A stretch of 64,000 nt of DNA from Streptomyces sp. NBC_00582. GTDB taxonomy: Bacteria > Actinomycetota > Actinomycetes > Streptomycetales > Streptomycetaceae. The position numbers were made by a program, and so were the translations under genes. Location: positions 7,254,001 to 7,318,000 of the forward strand of contig NZ_CP107772.1 in the NCBI RefSeq assembly GCF_036345155.1, read 5' to 3'. The first letter of the stretch is position 1. Every line of letters begins with the position of its first letter. Of the stretch, positions 1-9,977 are shown one piece after another. The notes below the pieces were generated by a model. The model had not been told where the DNA came from. It saw only the letters and a list, made by a program, of their open reading frames with translations, and did no database searches.

Positions 1-859
1 GGGCGTAGTAGTTGACGCCGTACCAGTCGAGCGGCTCGCCGATGATCTTCAGATCGGCGGCGACGTCGCCCGGCATCAGCTCGCCGAGCCCCTCGGGGTA
101 CTCGCCCAGCAGCAGCGGCTCCGCGAACAGACGGTTCAGCAGGACGTCGTAGAACGCGGCGGCCTCCAGGTCGGCCGGCTCCTGGGAGGCGGGCCAGGTG
201 GGGCCGTGGGAGTTGGCGACGCCGATGTCCGTGGCCCCGGCCGCGCGCAGGGCCCGTACGGCGAGACCGTGGGCGAGGAGCTGGTGGTGGGCCACCGGCA
301 GCGCGTCGAAGAGCAGCTGCTTGCCGGGGGCGTGGGTGCCGAGGGCGTGGCCGAGCAGGGTGTGTTCGGCGGGCTCGTTGAGGGTGATCCACTTGTTCAC
401 CCGGTCGCCGAGGCGGTCCACGACCGTCGAGACGTGGTCCGCGAAGCGCGAGGCGGTGTCCCGCTCCAGCCAGTCGAGGTCCGCCGGGAGGTCCCAGTGG
501 AAGAGGGTCGGCACGGGGCGGACGCCCGCCGTCAGCAGCTCGTCGACCAGGCGGTCGTAGAAGTCCAGGCCGCCGGGGGAGTTCACCCGGGGCCAGGAGA
601 TCGAGAAGCGGTACGCGTTCACGCCGAGGCCCTTCAGGAGGGCCACGTCCTCGGCGTAGCGGTGGTAGTGGTCGCAGGCCACCGCCGCGGTGGAGCCGTC
701 CTTCACCCGGCCGGGCTCGGCGGAGAAGGTGTCCCACACGGACGGTTCGCGCTGGTCCGCGGCGCCCTCGATCTGATGGGCGGAGGTGGAGACGCCCCAC
801 AGGAAGCCGGCCGGGAACTGGGGGATCGGGTGCGCCGCGTCGCGCGGATCGTTCGCCAT
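1..859 (-). CDS. Family 1 glycoside hydrolase (beta-glucosidase), 3' end outside window
   Basis: Likely hydrolyses beta-glucosides such as cellobiose in the cytoplasm. The ATG at 859 opens MANDPRDAAHPIPQFPAGFL, followed by the GH1 entry motif FLWGVSTSAHQIEGA, a YRFSISWPR strand, a TLFHWDLP segment and the acid/base motif TLNEP with Glu near residue 162. The gene runs off the left edge, so the nucleophile motif (T/I-ENG) and C-terminus are not visible. Two loops, before LDFYDRL and after HWDLP, look a few residues shorter than in typical GH1 enzymes. No signal peptide is seen. The start is preceded by an 8-bp inverted repeat that may bind a LacI-type sugar regulator. Family assignment is firm; the exact substrate is inferred. 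Confidence 0.93.
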   Translation of the reverse strand, partial: MANDPRDAAHPIPQFPAGFLWGVSTSAHQIEGAADQREPSVWDTFSAEPGRVKDGSTAAVACDHYHRYAEDVALLKGLGVNAYRFSISWPRVNSPGGLDFYDRLVDELLTAGVRPVPTLFHWDLPADLDWLERDTASRFADHVSTVVDRLGDRVNKWITLNEPAEHTLLGHALGTHAPGKQLLFDALPVAHHQLLAHGLAVRALRAAGATDIGVANSHGPTWPASQEPADLEAAAFYDVLLNRLFAEPLLLGEYPEGLGELMPGDVAADLKIIGEPLDWYGVNYYA

Positions 860-870
860 GGGCGGGATCA

Positions 871-890
871 TCCTTACCCACCGGTAAGGA
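871..890. promoter_or_regulatory. Perfect inverted repeat, candidate operator of the beta-glucosidase gene
   Basis: Arms TCCTTACC (871-878) and GGTAAGGA (883-890) are perfect complements around CACC. The dyad sits 11 bp upstream of the beta-glucosidase ATG, where a repressor would block transcription or early elongation. That it is an operator is inferred from position and symmetry. Confidence 0.5.
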
Positions 891-913
891 AGTCAACGCC
901 CTGGCGTGAACTG

Positions 914-958
914 CCGGTTACGCCCCTTGTCGAAGAACCCTGACCGGTTACGCCCCTT
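914..958. repeat. Pair of 15-bp direct repeats, 30-bp period
   Basis: CCGGTTACGCCCCTT occurs at 914-928 and again at 944-958. The second copy overlaps the last codons and stop of the emfourin-like gene. It probably arose by local duplication and extends the spacer between two minus-strand genes. Confidence 0.7.
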
Positions 959-1214
959 CCTTCAGGACCCTGGAGATCAGCTTGCGCTGTTCCGGGGTGA
1001 GCCGGGGGTCGGCCGCGTACACCGTCTTCCCGTCCACCGTGATCTCGTAGCTGAATCCGTCGGGCACGCCCAGGGACGGCGCGCTCCGGCCGGCGGCGAG
1101 CGCCTGCTCGGCCAGAGCGTGCCATTCGCCGGCGTCGGGCCGCCCCGAGGTGTCCACCTCGGCCTGCCGCTCGATGCCCGCGAACCCTCCCGTGCGCCTC
1201 ACCTGAATACGCAT
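948..1214 (-). CDS. Emfourin-like protease inhibitor (protealysin-associated)
   Basis: An 88-residue cytosolic protein beginning MRIQVRRTGGFAGIERQAEV and ending in a helix with RLTPEQRKLISRVLKEG. Size, an opening beta strand with RRTGGFAGI, a DGFSYEITVDG hairpin and the location directly downstream of an M4 peptidase gene fit emfourins, proteinaceous inhibitors of protealysin-like proteases that are usually encoded beside their target. The gap to the protease stop is 21 bp on the same strand, so the two are probably co-transcribed. It would act as a tight-binding inhibitor keeping the intracellular protease silent. Family recognition is by motif and context. Confidence 0.8.
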   Translation of the reverse strand: MRIQVRRTGGFAGIERQAEVDTSGRPDAGEWHALAEQALAAGRSAPSLGVPDGFSYEITVDGKTVYAADPRLTPEQRKLISRVLKEGA

Positions 1215-1235
1215 GGGTCCCTGTCTATCCCTCGG

Positions 1236-2324
1236 TCAGAGGATCCGCACCCCCACCTGCTCCCACGCCTTCTGCACGGCCCGGAGTTCGTCGCCGCCGT
1301 CCCCGAACCGCGCCCGCGCCGCCTTCACGGTCAGCTTGGCGAAGTCGGTGAACAGCGCCTTGGTGGACAGCTTGCCGCCGGTCAGCACGTCGTACCAGAT
1401 CTGGCCGGCCTTCTCCCAGGCGTGGCCGCCGAGGGCGGTGGCGACCAGGTAGAACGCGTGGTTGGGGATACCCGAGTTGATGTGCACACCCCCGTTGTCG
1501 CGGCCGGTGCGGACGTAGTCGTCCATGGTCGCGGGCTGCGGGTCCTTGCCGAGGACGTCGTCGTCGTACGCCGTGCCCGGGGCCTTCATCGAGCGCAGGG
1601 CCGAACCGGTGACACCGGGGGCGAGGATGCCCGCGCCGATCAGCCAGTCGGCCTCGGCGGCGGTCTGGCCGAGCGTGTACTGCTTGATGAGCGAGCCGAA
1701 CACGTCCGACATCGACTCGTTCAGGGCGCCCGGCTGGCCGTAGTAGGTCAGGTTCGCCGTGTACTGCGTGACGCCGTGGGTGAGTTCGTGGCCGATCACG
1801 TCGACGGAGTTGGTGAAGTCGACGAAGATCTCGCCGTCCCCGTCGCCGAAGACCATCTGCTCGCCGTTCCAGAAGGCGTTGTTGTAGCCCTCGTCGTAGT
1901 GGACGCTGGCGTCCAGCGGCAGACCGTCGCCGTCGATGGAGTGGCGGGCGTAGGCCTTGAGGTAGAGGTCGAAGGTGGCGCCGAGCCCGGAGTAGGCGCG
2001 GTTGACCGTGGCGTCCTGGCCGGGGTCCTGGCCCTCGGAGCGGACCTCGGTGCCGGGCAGGTCGGTGCCGTGCCCGCAGTCGTAGATCGAGCGCAGCGGC
2101 TGGTCCGCCGGTGCCTTCACGATCGCCGTCGGGCCGGCCCACAGGCCGTACTCGGTGCCCACCCGGCGGCGGGTGCGCAGCTCGCCGTCGCGCAGCAGGG
2201 TGCGCTGGGCGGGTCCGGAGAGTGCGGGGTCGTCGTTGCTCGCCAGCTTGTCGAGGACATGCGGCGGTACGACGGTGCAGAAGACGGGCTCGAAGCCCCC
2301 GTTCGTCGTCATGAGTCGCACCAT
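1236..2324 (-). CDS. Protealysin-like M4 family metallopeptidase
   Basis: Zinc endopeptidase of the thermolysin clan. No signal peptide; the N-terminus instead carries a short protealysin-type propeptide with the hallmark CTVVPPHVLDKLA. The catalytic domain shows HELTHG (two zinc His and the Glu), then ALNESMSD with the third zinc ligand, and GIPNHAFYL near the C-terminus, so the active site looks intact. At 362 residues it matches protealysins rather than secreted thermolysins. Two in-frame ATGs compete (2324 and 2312) and neither has a good Shine-Dalgarno; GATAAC about 8 bp before 2324 could be the -10 of a leaderless transcript. The emfourin-like gene follows. Secretion-independent export or cytosolic action cannot be decided from sequence. 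Confidence 0.93.
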   Translation of the reverse strand: MVRLMTTNGGFEPVFCTVVPPHVLDKLASNDDPALSGPAQRTLLRDGELRTRRRVGTEYGLWAGPTAIVKAPADQPLRSIYDCGHGTDLPGTEVRSEGQDPGQDATVNRAYSGLGATFDLYLKAYARHSIDGDGLPLDASVHYDEGYNNAFWNGEQMVFGDGDGEIFVDFTNSVDVIGHELTHGVTQYTANLTYYGQPGALNESMSDVFGSLIKQYTLGQTAAEADWLIGAGILAPGVTGSALRSMKAPGTAYDDDVLGKDPQPATMDDYVRTGRDNGGVHINSGIPNHAFYLVATALGGHAWEKAGQIWYDVLTGGKLSTKALFTDFAKLTVKAARARFGDGGDELRAVQKAWEQVGVRIL

Positions 2325-2503
2325 TGCACTGTGTTATCCCACTGTCACGACAGGCAACCATGATCGGTGAAAAACGGTGACAAACACGGCTGATCCGCGG
2401 CGGGGAGTGGTATAGCGCACGTTTCGCCCCTTTGGTTCCCCTGGTCCCGCATACTGATACGGACCCACGCGACGGGAGCGGCTCGGCTAGGCTGCGGAGC
2501 ACT

Positions 2504-4353
<1,850 letters not shown>

Positions 4354-4373
4354 CCCACCTGACCGGCCGTTTC

Positions 4374-4409
4374 GGGGCCTTGACCGTCGTATACGGCGAT
4401 CAAGGCCCC
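4374..4409 (+). terminator. Terminator of leuA
   Basis: GGGGCCTTGA (4374-4383) pairs perfectly with TCAAGGCCCC (4400-4409), 20 bp after the leuA stop; the loop can form a further short CCGT/ACGG helix. Typical U-poor Streptomyces terminator. Confidence 0.85.
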
Positions 4410-4463
4410 GTCGCTTATCGGCCACCGTCCCGTGGAGGTCACGGAAAGGTCTCGTCCTGGGTG

Positions 4464-4493
4464 CTGACTAGTCCTCCCCCCTGTGGCTAACAT
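4464..4493 (+). promoter_or_regulatory. Candidate promoter of the zinc-ribbon/TerB gene
   Basis: CTGACT (4464-4469) and TAACAT (4488-4493) are separated by 18 bp and resemble a vegetative sigma -35/-10 pair. It lies 45 bp upstream of the GTG start and downstream of the leuA terminator. Confidence 0.5.
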
Positions 4494-4537
4494 CACGCAG
4501 ACGTGGCGATGTTGCCGCGGGGTTACGGAGGTGCGAC

Positions 4538-5233
4538 GTGCTGCCAGGACGGGGACGAGACGGCCAGGTCACCAGGCTTGCCCGCATCCTGGGCACCCGT
4601 ACCGCGTGGACACCCGTCGGGGACGGCGAGTTCTTCTGCCCCGGCTGCGGCGGCGACCGCAACTACCAGCGGCTGGCCGGCCGCCGCAGATTCACCCTCC
4701 TGGGCCTGCCCGTCCTCTCGCGCGGCGAGACCGGTCCGGTCGTCGAGTGCGCGGCCTGCCAGTGCCAGTACGGCACCGAGGTCCTCGACCACCCCACCAC
4801 CACCCGGTTCTCCGCGATGCTCCGCGACGCCGTCCACACCGTCGCCCTCGCCGTCCTCTCCGCGGGGGGCGGCTGCGCACGCCCCTCCCTGGACACGGCC
4901 GCGGACGCGGTGCGCGCCGCGGGCTTCTCCGACTGCACCCGGGAACAGCTCGCCGCCCTCGTCGACGCGCTCGCCGCCGACACCGGCCGCACCTACGGCG
5001 AACCCTGCGGCGCCGGCCTCGCCATAGAGCTCCACGAGGCCCTCGACCCCCTCGCCCCCCACCTCGCCCCCACCGGCCGCGAGGCGATCCTGCTCCAGGG
5101 CGCCCGCATCGCCCTCGCGGACGGCCCCTACACCCCGTCCGAACGCGAGGTCCTGGCGACGGTGGGCGCGGCCCTGACGATCGACGCGGACGAGGTGACG
5201 CGGTTGCTGGCGGCGGCGGGGACACCGTCGTGA
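4538..5233 (+). CDS. Zinc-ribbon, TerB-like domain protein
   Basis: A 231-residue soluble protein. The N-terminal third has two Cys pairs, CPGCGG near residue 29 and CAACQCQYG near residue 71, forming a probable zinc ribbon. The rest is all-helical and ends with ALADGPYTPSEREVLATVGAAL, the acidic helix pattern of TerB-type tellurite-resistance domains, which bind metal. The start is GTG 4538, five bases after a strong GGAGG. It stands alone between leuA and a sialidase gene. TerB proteins often accompany membrane-stress and conflict loci, but nothing else of that kind is adjacent. Fold assignment is reasonable; cellular role is unknown. Confidence 0.8.
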   Translation: MLPGRGRDGQVTRLARILGTRTAWTPVGDGEFFCPGCGGDRNYQRLAGRRRFTLLGLPVLSRGETGPVVECAACQCQYGTEVLDHPTTTRFSAMLRDAVHTVALAVLSAGGGCARPSLDTAADAVRAAGFSDCTREQLAALVDALAADTGRTYGEPCGAGLAIELHEALDPLAPHLAPTGREAILLQGARIALADGPYTPSEREVLATVGAALTIDADEVTRLLAAAGTPS

Positions 5234-5357
5234 GCGCGTGAGACCGCAGCGGTGACCGGGCAGGCCGCGTCGTCCGGGTGCGACCCGTCGTCGTGGCGTA
5301 CGCGTCGGGGACGGTGACGCCGGGGACGATGGGCGCAGTCCGTCCAAGGGAGCCGCG

Positions 5358-6620
5358 ATGACCCTCCTGAGCCGTGCCCTTCTCGCCACCGCCGTGTTCC
5401 TGACCCCCCTCGGCGCCGCAGGACCCGCCGCCGCGAGCCCCGGCCGCTGCACCTCCTCCGTGCCGTACGTCTCCGGGCAGGGCGGCTACGCCTCGTACCG
5501 GATCCCCGCCGCCGTCACCACCCGGCGCGGCACCCTGCTGGCCTTCGCCGAGGGCCGCCGCGACGGGGCCGGGGACACCGGGGACATCGACATCGTGCTG
5601 CGCCGCTCCACCGACGGCGGCTGCACCTGGGGCCCGCTGACCGTGGTGGCCGCCGGGGACGGCGACACCCGGGGCAACCCGGCGCCGGTGGTCGACCCGC
5701 GCACCGGCACCGTGGTCCTGGTGAGCTGCGCCAACCCGGGCACGGCGACCGAGGCGCGGATCATGCGCGGGGAGGCGCCGGGCCGCCGGGTGTACGTGCA
5801 GCACAGCTCGGACGACGGGCACCGCTTCACCCCGCCGCGGGACATCACGGACGAGGTCCGGCTCCCGTCCTGGCGCTGGTACGCCACCGGACCCGGCCAT
5901 GCCCTCGCGCTCACCCGGGGCCCGCACACGGGCCGGCTGGTCGTCCCCGCCAACCACTCCGCCGCCCCGCCCGCCGGCTCCGCGGACACCGGCCGCGAGG
6001 CCCGCCACTACGGCGGCCACGCCCTGCTCAGCGACGACGGCGGCCGGAGCTGGCGGCTGGGGTTCGTCGACGCCGACCCCGACGGCACGGTCAACGCCAA
6101 CGAGAGCACGGCCGCCCAACTGCCGGACGGCCGTGTCTATTTCAACGCGCGTGACCAGGGCGGCCGGGCGCCCGGAAACCGGGTGGACGCCGTCTCCGAG
6201 GACGGCGGCGAGACCCTGGTCCACCCCTACTCCCCACAACCCACCCTCGCCGACGCCCCCGTCGTCCAGGGCAGCACCCTCCAACTCCCCGGCCCGGGAG
6301 CCCCGTTGCTGTTCTCCGCCCCCTCCGACCCCACCGCCCGCCGGGCACCCGCCCTGTGGCGCAGCACGGACGCCGGCACGTCCTTCACCCGTGCGCTCAC
6401 CCTCTCCGAGCTCCCCGCCGCCTACTCCGACCTGGTGCCGGTGGACGCGGAGACGGTGGGGGTGCTGTACGAGACGGGAACGGCGGGGCCGTACGAGACG
6501 ATCGAGTTCCGCAGCCTGCCCGCCTCCGGCCTCCAGCGGGTCGCTAGGGCAGCGCGCGGTCGTACGTCGTGTCGGTGTCGGAGTCGTAGACCAGCTTGCC
6601 GGCGGCGTCGTAGCCCATGA
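5358..6620 (+). CDS. Secreted exo-alpha-sialidase (BNR-repeat neuraminidase)
   Basis: Predicted extracellular glycosidase removing sialic acid from glycoconjugates. A signal peptide (MTLLSRALLATAVFLTPLGA, cleavage near AAAS-PGR) precedes the beta-propeller. The sialidase entry motif YASYRIPA with the conserved Arg and several Asp-box repeats (STDGGCTWG, SSDDGHRFT, SDDGGRSWR, STDAGTSFT) are visible; YET near the C-terminus fits the catalytic tyrosine/nucleophile region. The propeller appears to finish at about EFRSLPA; the reading frame then runs 77 bp into the 3' end of the convergent gene with an arginine/cysteine-rich tail of unlikely function. A single-base indel near 6540 would end it at the TAG at 6545. 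Confidence 0.9.
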   Translation: MTLLSRALLATAVFLTPLGAAGPAAASPGRCTSSVPYVSGQGGYASYRIPAAVTTRRGTLLAFAEGRRDGAGDTGDIDIVLRRSTDGGCTWGPLTVVAAGDGDTRGNPAPVVDPRTGTVVLVSCANPGTATEARIMRGEAPGRRVYVQHSSDDGHRFTPPRDITDEVRLPSWRWYATGPGHALALTRGPHTGRLVVPANHSAAPPAGSADTGREARHYGGHALLSDDGGRSWRLGFVDADPDGTVNANESTAAQLPDGRVYFNARDQGGRAPGNRVDAVSEDGGETLVHPYSPQPTLADAPVVQGSTLQLPGPGAPLLFSAPSDPTARRAPALWRSTDAGTSFTRALTLSELPAAYSDLVPVDAETVGVLYETGTAGPYETIEFRSLPASGLQRVARAARGRTSCRCRSRRPACRRRRSP

Positions 6621-7464
6621 CGTGCGGGGCGAGTTCGACCTGCTTGTTCAGGGTCCCGTACGCGATGTACCAGCCGTGGTCCAGGACGGCCGGGTCGACG
6701 GTGCTGTCGCCGTAGGAGACGGTGACCCGGGTGACCGACGCGTCCACGTAGCCGATGGCCGCCCAGCGGAACGGCAGCTTCCACTTACCCTTGTCGATGA
6801 CCGACTGCATGTACAGGTCGGCGCCGTTGGGGTCGGGCACGACCACGCCCGCCTCCGCGGCCGCGGCGTCTCCGGAGCTGATGTTGACGCCGTCGGCCTC
6901 GCCGTCCTTGACGTTGCAGATCAACCGGGCCCCGACCTTCTTGTCCCGCACGGCGACGACATGGAAGCCGTCCCCGGGGCTGTTGGAGTCACCGGTGCTC
7001 TTCGCGGCGAGGATGATCCGGTAGCCCGACGCCTTGCCCGGCATGCCGGTGAGGGACGAGACCCGCTCGGCGTCCAGGCACTTCTGCAGCCCCTTGGCGG
7101 CCTGCGTGAAGGTGATGCCGTCGAGCAACTGCGCGTCGCTCGCCGGCCGCCCGGGGCCGGAGGACGGCTCCGTCGCCCTCGGGCCGGCCGGAGCGCTGGC
7201 CGAGGTCATCGGCGCCGCCGTGTCGGAGCCCTTCCCGCCGTTCCCGCCGGCCCACGCGTAGGCCCCCACGGGCACCACGGTCAGCGCGACCAGCGCCGCT
7301 CCCACCGCCGTCATCCGACGCCGTCGTTCCGCCATGCCCTGCCTCCTGATCGCGGGGTACGGGGCCGGTGCGGGGCGGACGATGTCGGCGTCCCGCACCA
7401 GCAGCTCCCGCAACTGCCTCTCGAACAACTCGTCAGCCCCGTCGGCGTGCCGCTCGCCGTTCAC
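6544..7464 (-). CDS. Single-pass membrane protein, putative anti-sigma partner
   Basis: A 306-residue protein with a cytosolic N-terminus of about 50 residues (FERQLRELLVRDADIVRPAP), one membrane helix (TAVGAALVALTVVPVGAYAWA, near residues 52-72) and a long external domain rich in beta structure. The GTG start overlaps the stop of the upstream ECF sigma gene by four bases (GTGA), so it is translationally coupled. In this layout the second gene usually controls the sigma factor, although no classical zinc-binding anti-sigma motif is present. The external part resembles no family I recognise and may sense an envelope signal. Its stop overlaps the sialidase reading frame on the other strand. Confidence 0.75.
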   Translation of the reverse strand: MNGERHADGADELFERQLRELLVRDADIVRPAPAPYPAIRRQGMAERRRRMTAVGAALVALTVVPVGAYAWAGGNGGKGSDTAAPMTSASAPAGPRATEPSSGPGRPASDAQLLDGITFTQAAKGLQKCLDAERVSSLTGMPGKASGYRIILAAKSTGDSNSPGDGFHVVAVRDKKVGARLICNVKDGEADGVNISSGDAAAAEAGVVVPDPNGADLYMQSVIDKGKWKLPFRWAAIGYVDASVTRVTVSYGDSTVDPAVLDHGWYIAYGTLNKQVELAPHVMGYDAAGKLVYDSDTDTTYDRALP

Positions 7465-7988
7465 CTGGTGCCTCCCCGCCCGGAGACGGCGCGGCTGGGC
7501 GCCAGTCCCGGATATGTACGCAACTTCGCCAGCCCCTTCGACGCCTGGCTCTTGACCGTGCCGGGCGAGCAGCCGAGCACCTCGGCCACCTCCGCCTCGG
7601 ACAGGTCCTCCCAGTAGCGGAGCACCACCACCGCCCGCTGCTTCGCGGGCAGCCGGGCCAGCCCGGCCATGAGGGAGCCGCGCTCCTCCACCCGGCCGGT
7701 GGCCTCGTCCCGGCCCGCTTGGTCCGGCGGCGCGGCGGTCAGCGCCTCGGTGACCCGCCGCTTGCGGAAACGGTCGCTGTTGCAGCTGACCAGCATCCGC
7801 CGGACGTACGCCTCCGGGTTGTCACTGCGTGAGATCCGCCGCCATGAGCGGTACGCCTTCGCCAGCGCGGTCTGGGTCAGATCCTCCGCGTGGTGGACGT
7901 CCCCCGTGAGCAGATAGGCGGTCCGTACCAGCCGGGACCACCGCGCCCTGACGAACTCCTGGAACCGATCCTCTAGTTCGGCCTGCAT
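7461..7988 (-). CDS. SigE-family ECF RNA polymerase sigma factor
   Basis: A 175-residue sigma-70-type factor with region 2 at the start (FQEFVRARWSRLVRTAYLLTGD, then AEDLTQTALAKAYRSW for promoter melting) and region 4 near the end (LPAKQRAVVVLRYWEDLSEAEVAEVLGCS, GTVKSQASKGL). It belongs to the Streptomyces SigE-family group of short ECF factors. The ATG at 7988 is preceded by AGGAGGG at ideal spacing; an extended upstream frame exists but lacks a ribosome site. It is followed, with a 4-bp overlap, by a gene for a membrane protein that probably regulates it. Target genes are unknown; the neighbouring sialidase gene is a possible one. Confidence 0.93.
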   Translation of the reverse strand: MQAELEDRFQEFVRARWSRLVRTAYLLTGDVHHAEDLTQTALAKAYRSWRRISRSDNPEAYVRRMLVSCNSDRFRKRRVTEALTAAPPDQAGRDEATGRVEERGSLMAGLARLPAKQRAVVVLRYWEDLSEAEVAEVLGCSPGTVKSQASKGLAKLRTYPGLAPSRAVSGRGGTR

Positions 7989-8067
7989 CAGCACCCTCCT
8001 CGCCCTCCAGACCACCGGCCGGGGGGAATCGGTTGCCTGTGCGGGCGGGTGAGGTTCGAATGGGGGG

Positions 8068-8520
8068 ATGGACGCGGAGACGGAAGGCTGGCGGGCGGGG
8101 CGGCCGGGGGTGCTGGTGCTGCCGTCCGGGCGGGCCGTGCGGGGCAGGGGCCTGCGACGGGACCTCGATCCGGGGGATCCCCTGCCGTCGTACGGGCTGT
8201 ATCTGCTCGGCAAGGAGCCGCCGCGGCTGCCCTGGGAGACGCGCTGGGTGCGCTGGCCCGACTTCCGGCTGCCCGCGGACCCCGCCGACGCCCGCGCCGC
8301 CTTCGTCGAGGCGTGGCGGCGGTCGGCCGGCGAGAGGGTGGAGGTCGCCTGCGGCGGCGGACGCGGGCGGACCGGGACGGCGCTGGCCTGTCTGGCGGTG
8401 CTGGACGGCGTACCGGCCGGCGAGGCGGTGGAGTTCGTACGCCGGCACTACGACCGGCACGCCGTGGAGACGCCGTGGCAGCGGCGTTTCGTACGGCGGT
8501 TCACAGGGTCAGCGACATGA
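8068..8520 (+). CDS. Protein-tyrosine-phosphatase-like protein
   Basis: A 150-residue soluble protein with the CX5R phosphatase loop in VEVACGGGRGRTGTALACLAV (Cys near residue 95), followed by the helix that normally packs behind the loop, and a plausible general-acid Asp in WVRWPDFRLP. The small size and the WPD-like motif point to a dual-specificity or tyrosine phosphatase-like fold common in Streptomyces. The loop is glycine-rich and lacks the usual His before Cys (ACGGGRGR instead of HCxxGxxR), so activity is likely but substrate range is open. ATG 8068 follows a G-rich stretch. It converges on and overlaps the GNAT gene by 20 bp. Confidence 0.82.
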   Translation: MDAETEGWRAGRPGVLVLPSGRAVRGRGLRRDLDPGDPLPSYGLYLLGKEPPRLPWETRWVRWPDFRLPADPADARAAFVEAWRRSAGERVEVACGGGRGRTGTALACLAVLDGVPAGEAVEFVRRHYDRHAVETPWQRRFVRRFTGSAT

Positions 8521-9019
8521 GCAGCCGGTCCTCGCCGGGGCCGAAGTAGTCCTTGCGGGGGCCGCCGGGATCCGGGACGAACCCCAGGGAGAGGTAGAGG
8601 GCGACGGCCGTCTCGTTGCCGGGTTCGACGGAGAGCCAGACGGAGTGGGTGCCCTGGGCGCGCAGATGGCTGAGGATCCCCGTCATGAGCTGCCGGCCCA
8701 GGCCCCGTCCGCGCAGGGCGGGGGCGATGGCGAGGCTGAGGACCCAGCTCTGCGCCTCGTGCGGCGAGGTGGCCAGCACATAGCCGTGCAGCTCGCTGCC
8801 TTCCTCCACGAGGAGCAGGAAGTCGGGGAAGGCGGTCAGGAGTTGGCGCAGCACGAAGAACGGGTAAGGACCGTGCGGGAAGGCCTGCTCGTCGAGGCGT
8901 GCCAGCTGCGGCAGATCGGCCTCGGTGGCCCTTCGGATCCGTAACCGCGTCTTTCCGGGCACCTGGCCGACTGCCGGTCCGGTGGCCGACCGGAAATGAT
9001 CTCCGGGAAGTGGAGTCAT
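8501..9019 (-). CDS. GNAT-family N-acetyltransferase
   Basis: A 172-residue acetyl-CoA-dependent acyltransferase. The core starts at RLRIRRATEADLPQLARLDEQAF and contains the acetyl-CoA pyrophosphate-binding loop LAIAPALRGRGLGRQLM (R/Q-x-x-G-x-G/A pattern) followed by NETAVALYLSLGFVPD, the standard last strand and helix. Start ATG 9019 is preceded by AAGGGGAC. It resembles RimI-type N-terminal or small-molecule acetyltransferases, but the acceptor cannot be read from sequence. The 3' end overlaps the phosphatase-like gene on the opposite strand by 20 bp. Confidence 0.88.
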   Translation of the reverse strand: MTPLPGDHFRSATGPAVGQVPGKTRLRIRRATEADLPQLARLDEQAFPHGPYPFFVLRQLLTAFPDFLLLVEEGSELHGYVLATSPHEAQSWVLSLAIAPALRGRGLGRQLMTGILSHLRAQGTHSVWLSVEPGNETAVALYLSLGFVPDPGGPRKDYFGPGEDRLLMSLTL

Positions 9020-9131
9020 GCCGTCCCCTTGTGAATGTCGACAAATCGAATAAGGGCCTTGTGTGATTTCTGTACCCCGATCTCCATCATTGGCCAGGTG
9101 TATGCACGGCTTCAAGACCCCCGCGCGCTGG

Positions 9132-9144
9132 TAGACTTACGGTA
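9132..9144 (+). promoter_or_regulatory. Candidate -10 element for the SCO2525-type cluster
   Basis: TAGACT at 9132-9137, 16 bp before the methyltransferase ATG, fits a Streptomyces vegetative -10. It is followed by CTTACGGTAAG, nearly palindromic, and the Shine-Dalgarno AAGGTGAA. No convincing -35 is seen. Confidence 0.4.
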
Positions 9145-9153
9145 AGGTGAACC

Positions 9154-9927
9154 ATGACTTCTGGAACCACCGCCGATCCACAACTGAATGCCGACGTGGC
9201 CTGGGACGAGTTCGATCCCCAGGCGTACATCAGGCGCAACTACCTCCACATGCAGGCGGTGGACAAGGAGATCGTCTCCCGGGTGCGGGACCACTTCAGT
9301 GATCATTTCCGGGGGAGCGGCAGAGTCCCCTCCGGTATCGACGTCGGCGCCGGCCCCAATCTCTATCCCGCTCTCGCCATGCTCCCCTGGTGCGACCGGA
9401 TCACGCTCCTGGAGCGATCCGCCAACAACCTCGCCTACCTGGGCGGCCAAGTGGCCGAGTACGACCCCCACTGGGACCAGTTCTGGGACGTCCTGTGCGC
9501 GGACCCCGCCTATGCCGAGCTCGACGTGACCCCGCGGGTCCGCTTCAAGGAAGCCGTCCAACAGCCCGAACCCGGCAGCCTCTTCGACCTCTGCGCCGAC
9601 ACCCGCCGCTGGGATCTCGGCACCATGTTCTTCGTCGCGGAATCCATCACCACCTCGCTCGACGAGTTCCAGCGCGGCGTGGGCTGTTTCATGAGCGTCC
9701 TGAATCCGGGCGCTCCTTTCGCCACCGCGTTCATGGAGCATTCCGAGGGATATCGGGTCGGTGATGTCGATTTCCCGGCCACCCGTGAAATCGACGAGGA
9801 AAAGGTCGAGGAAGCGCTCGGCCATTTCGCCCAGGACATGAAGATGTATCACCTCGACGACCCGGACGATCTCGTGCGCGACGGATACAAGGGAATGATT
9901 CTGGTCTGCGGTCGACGGAAAGAATGA
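9154..9927 (+). CDS. SCO2525-family SAM-dependent methyltransferase (NNMT/PNMT-like)
   Basis: A 257-residue enzyme. GIDVGAGPNLYPALAMLPWCD near residue 64 is the SAM-binding strand-loop-helix in the form seen in the nicotinamide/phenylethanolamine N-methyltransferase family, and ITLLERSANNLAYL is the second strand with the ribose-binding acidic residue. FFVAESITTSLDEFQRGVGCFMSVLNPGAPF corresponds to the motif II/III region. The start has AAGGTGAA seven bases upstream. It opens a one-strand cluster with SCO2524-, 2523-, 2522- and 2521-type genes. Methyl transfer to a small amine or pyridine ring is inferred from fold only; the acceptor is unknown. Confidence 0.9.
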   Translation: MTSGTTADPQLNADVAWDEFDPQAYIRRNYLHMQAVDKEIVSRVRDHFSDHFRGSGRVPSGIDVGAGPNLYPALAMLPWCDRITLLERSANNLAYLGGQVAEYDPHWDQFWDVLCADPAYAELDVTPRVRFKEAVQQPEPGSLFDLCADTRRWDLGTMFFVAESITTSLDEFQRGVGCFMSVLNPGAPFATAFMEHSEGYRVGDVDFPATREIDEEKVEEALGHFAQDMKMYHLDDPDDLVRDGYKGMILVCGRRKE

Positions 9928-9977
9928 CCTTCCGACCTCATCATCCGTGAAGACCGGCCTGTGCGAGGGGAATGGGC

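Noticed and set aside
6544..7464. Classical zinc anti-sigma (ZAS) protein
   Set aside because: Topology and position fit a sigma partner, but the HxxxCxxC motif is absent, so only a putative role is given.
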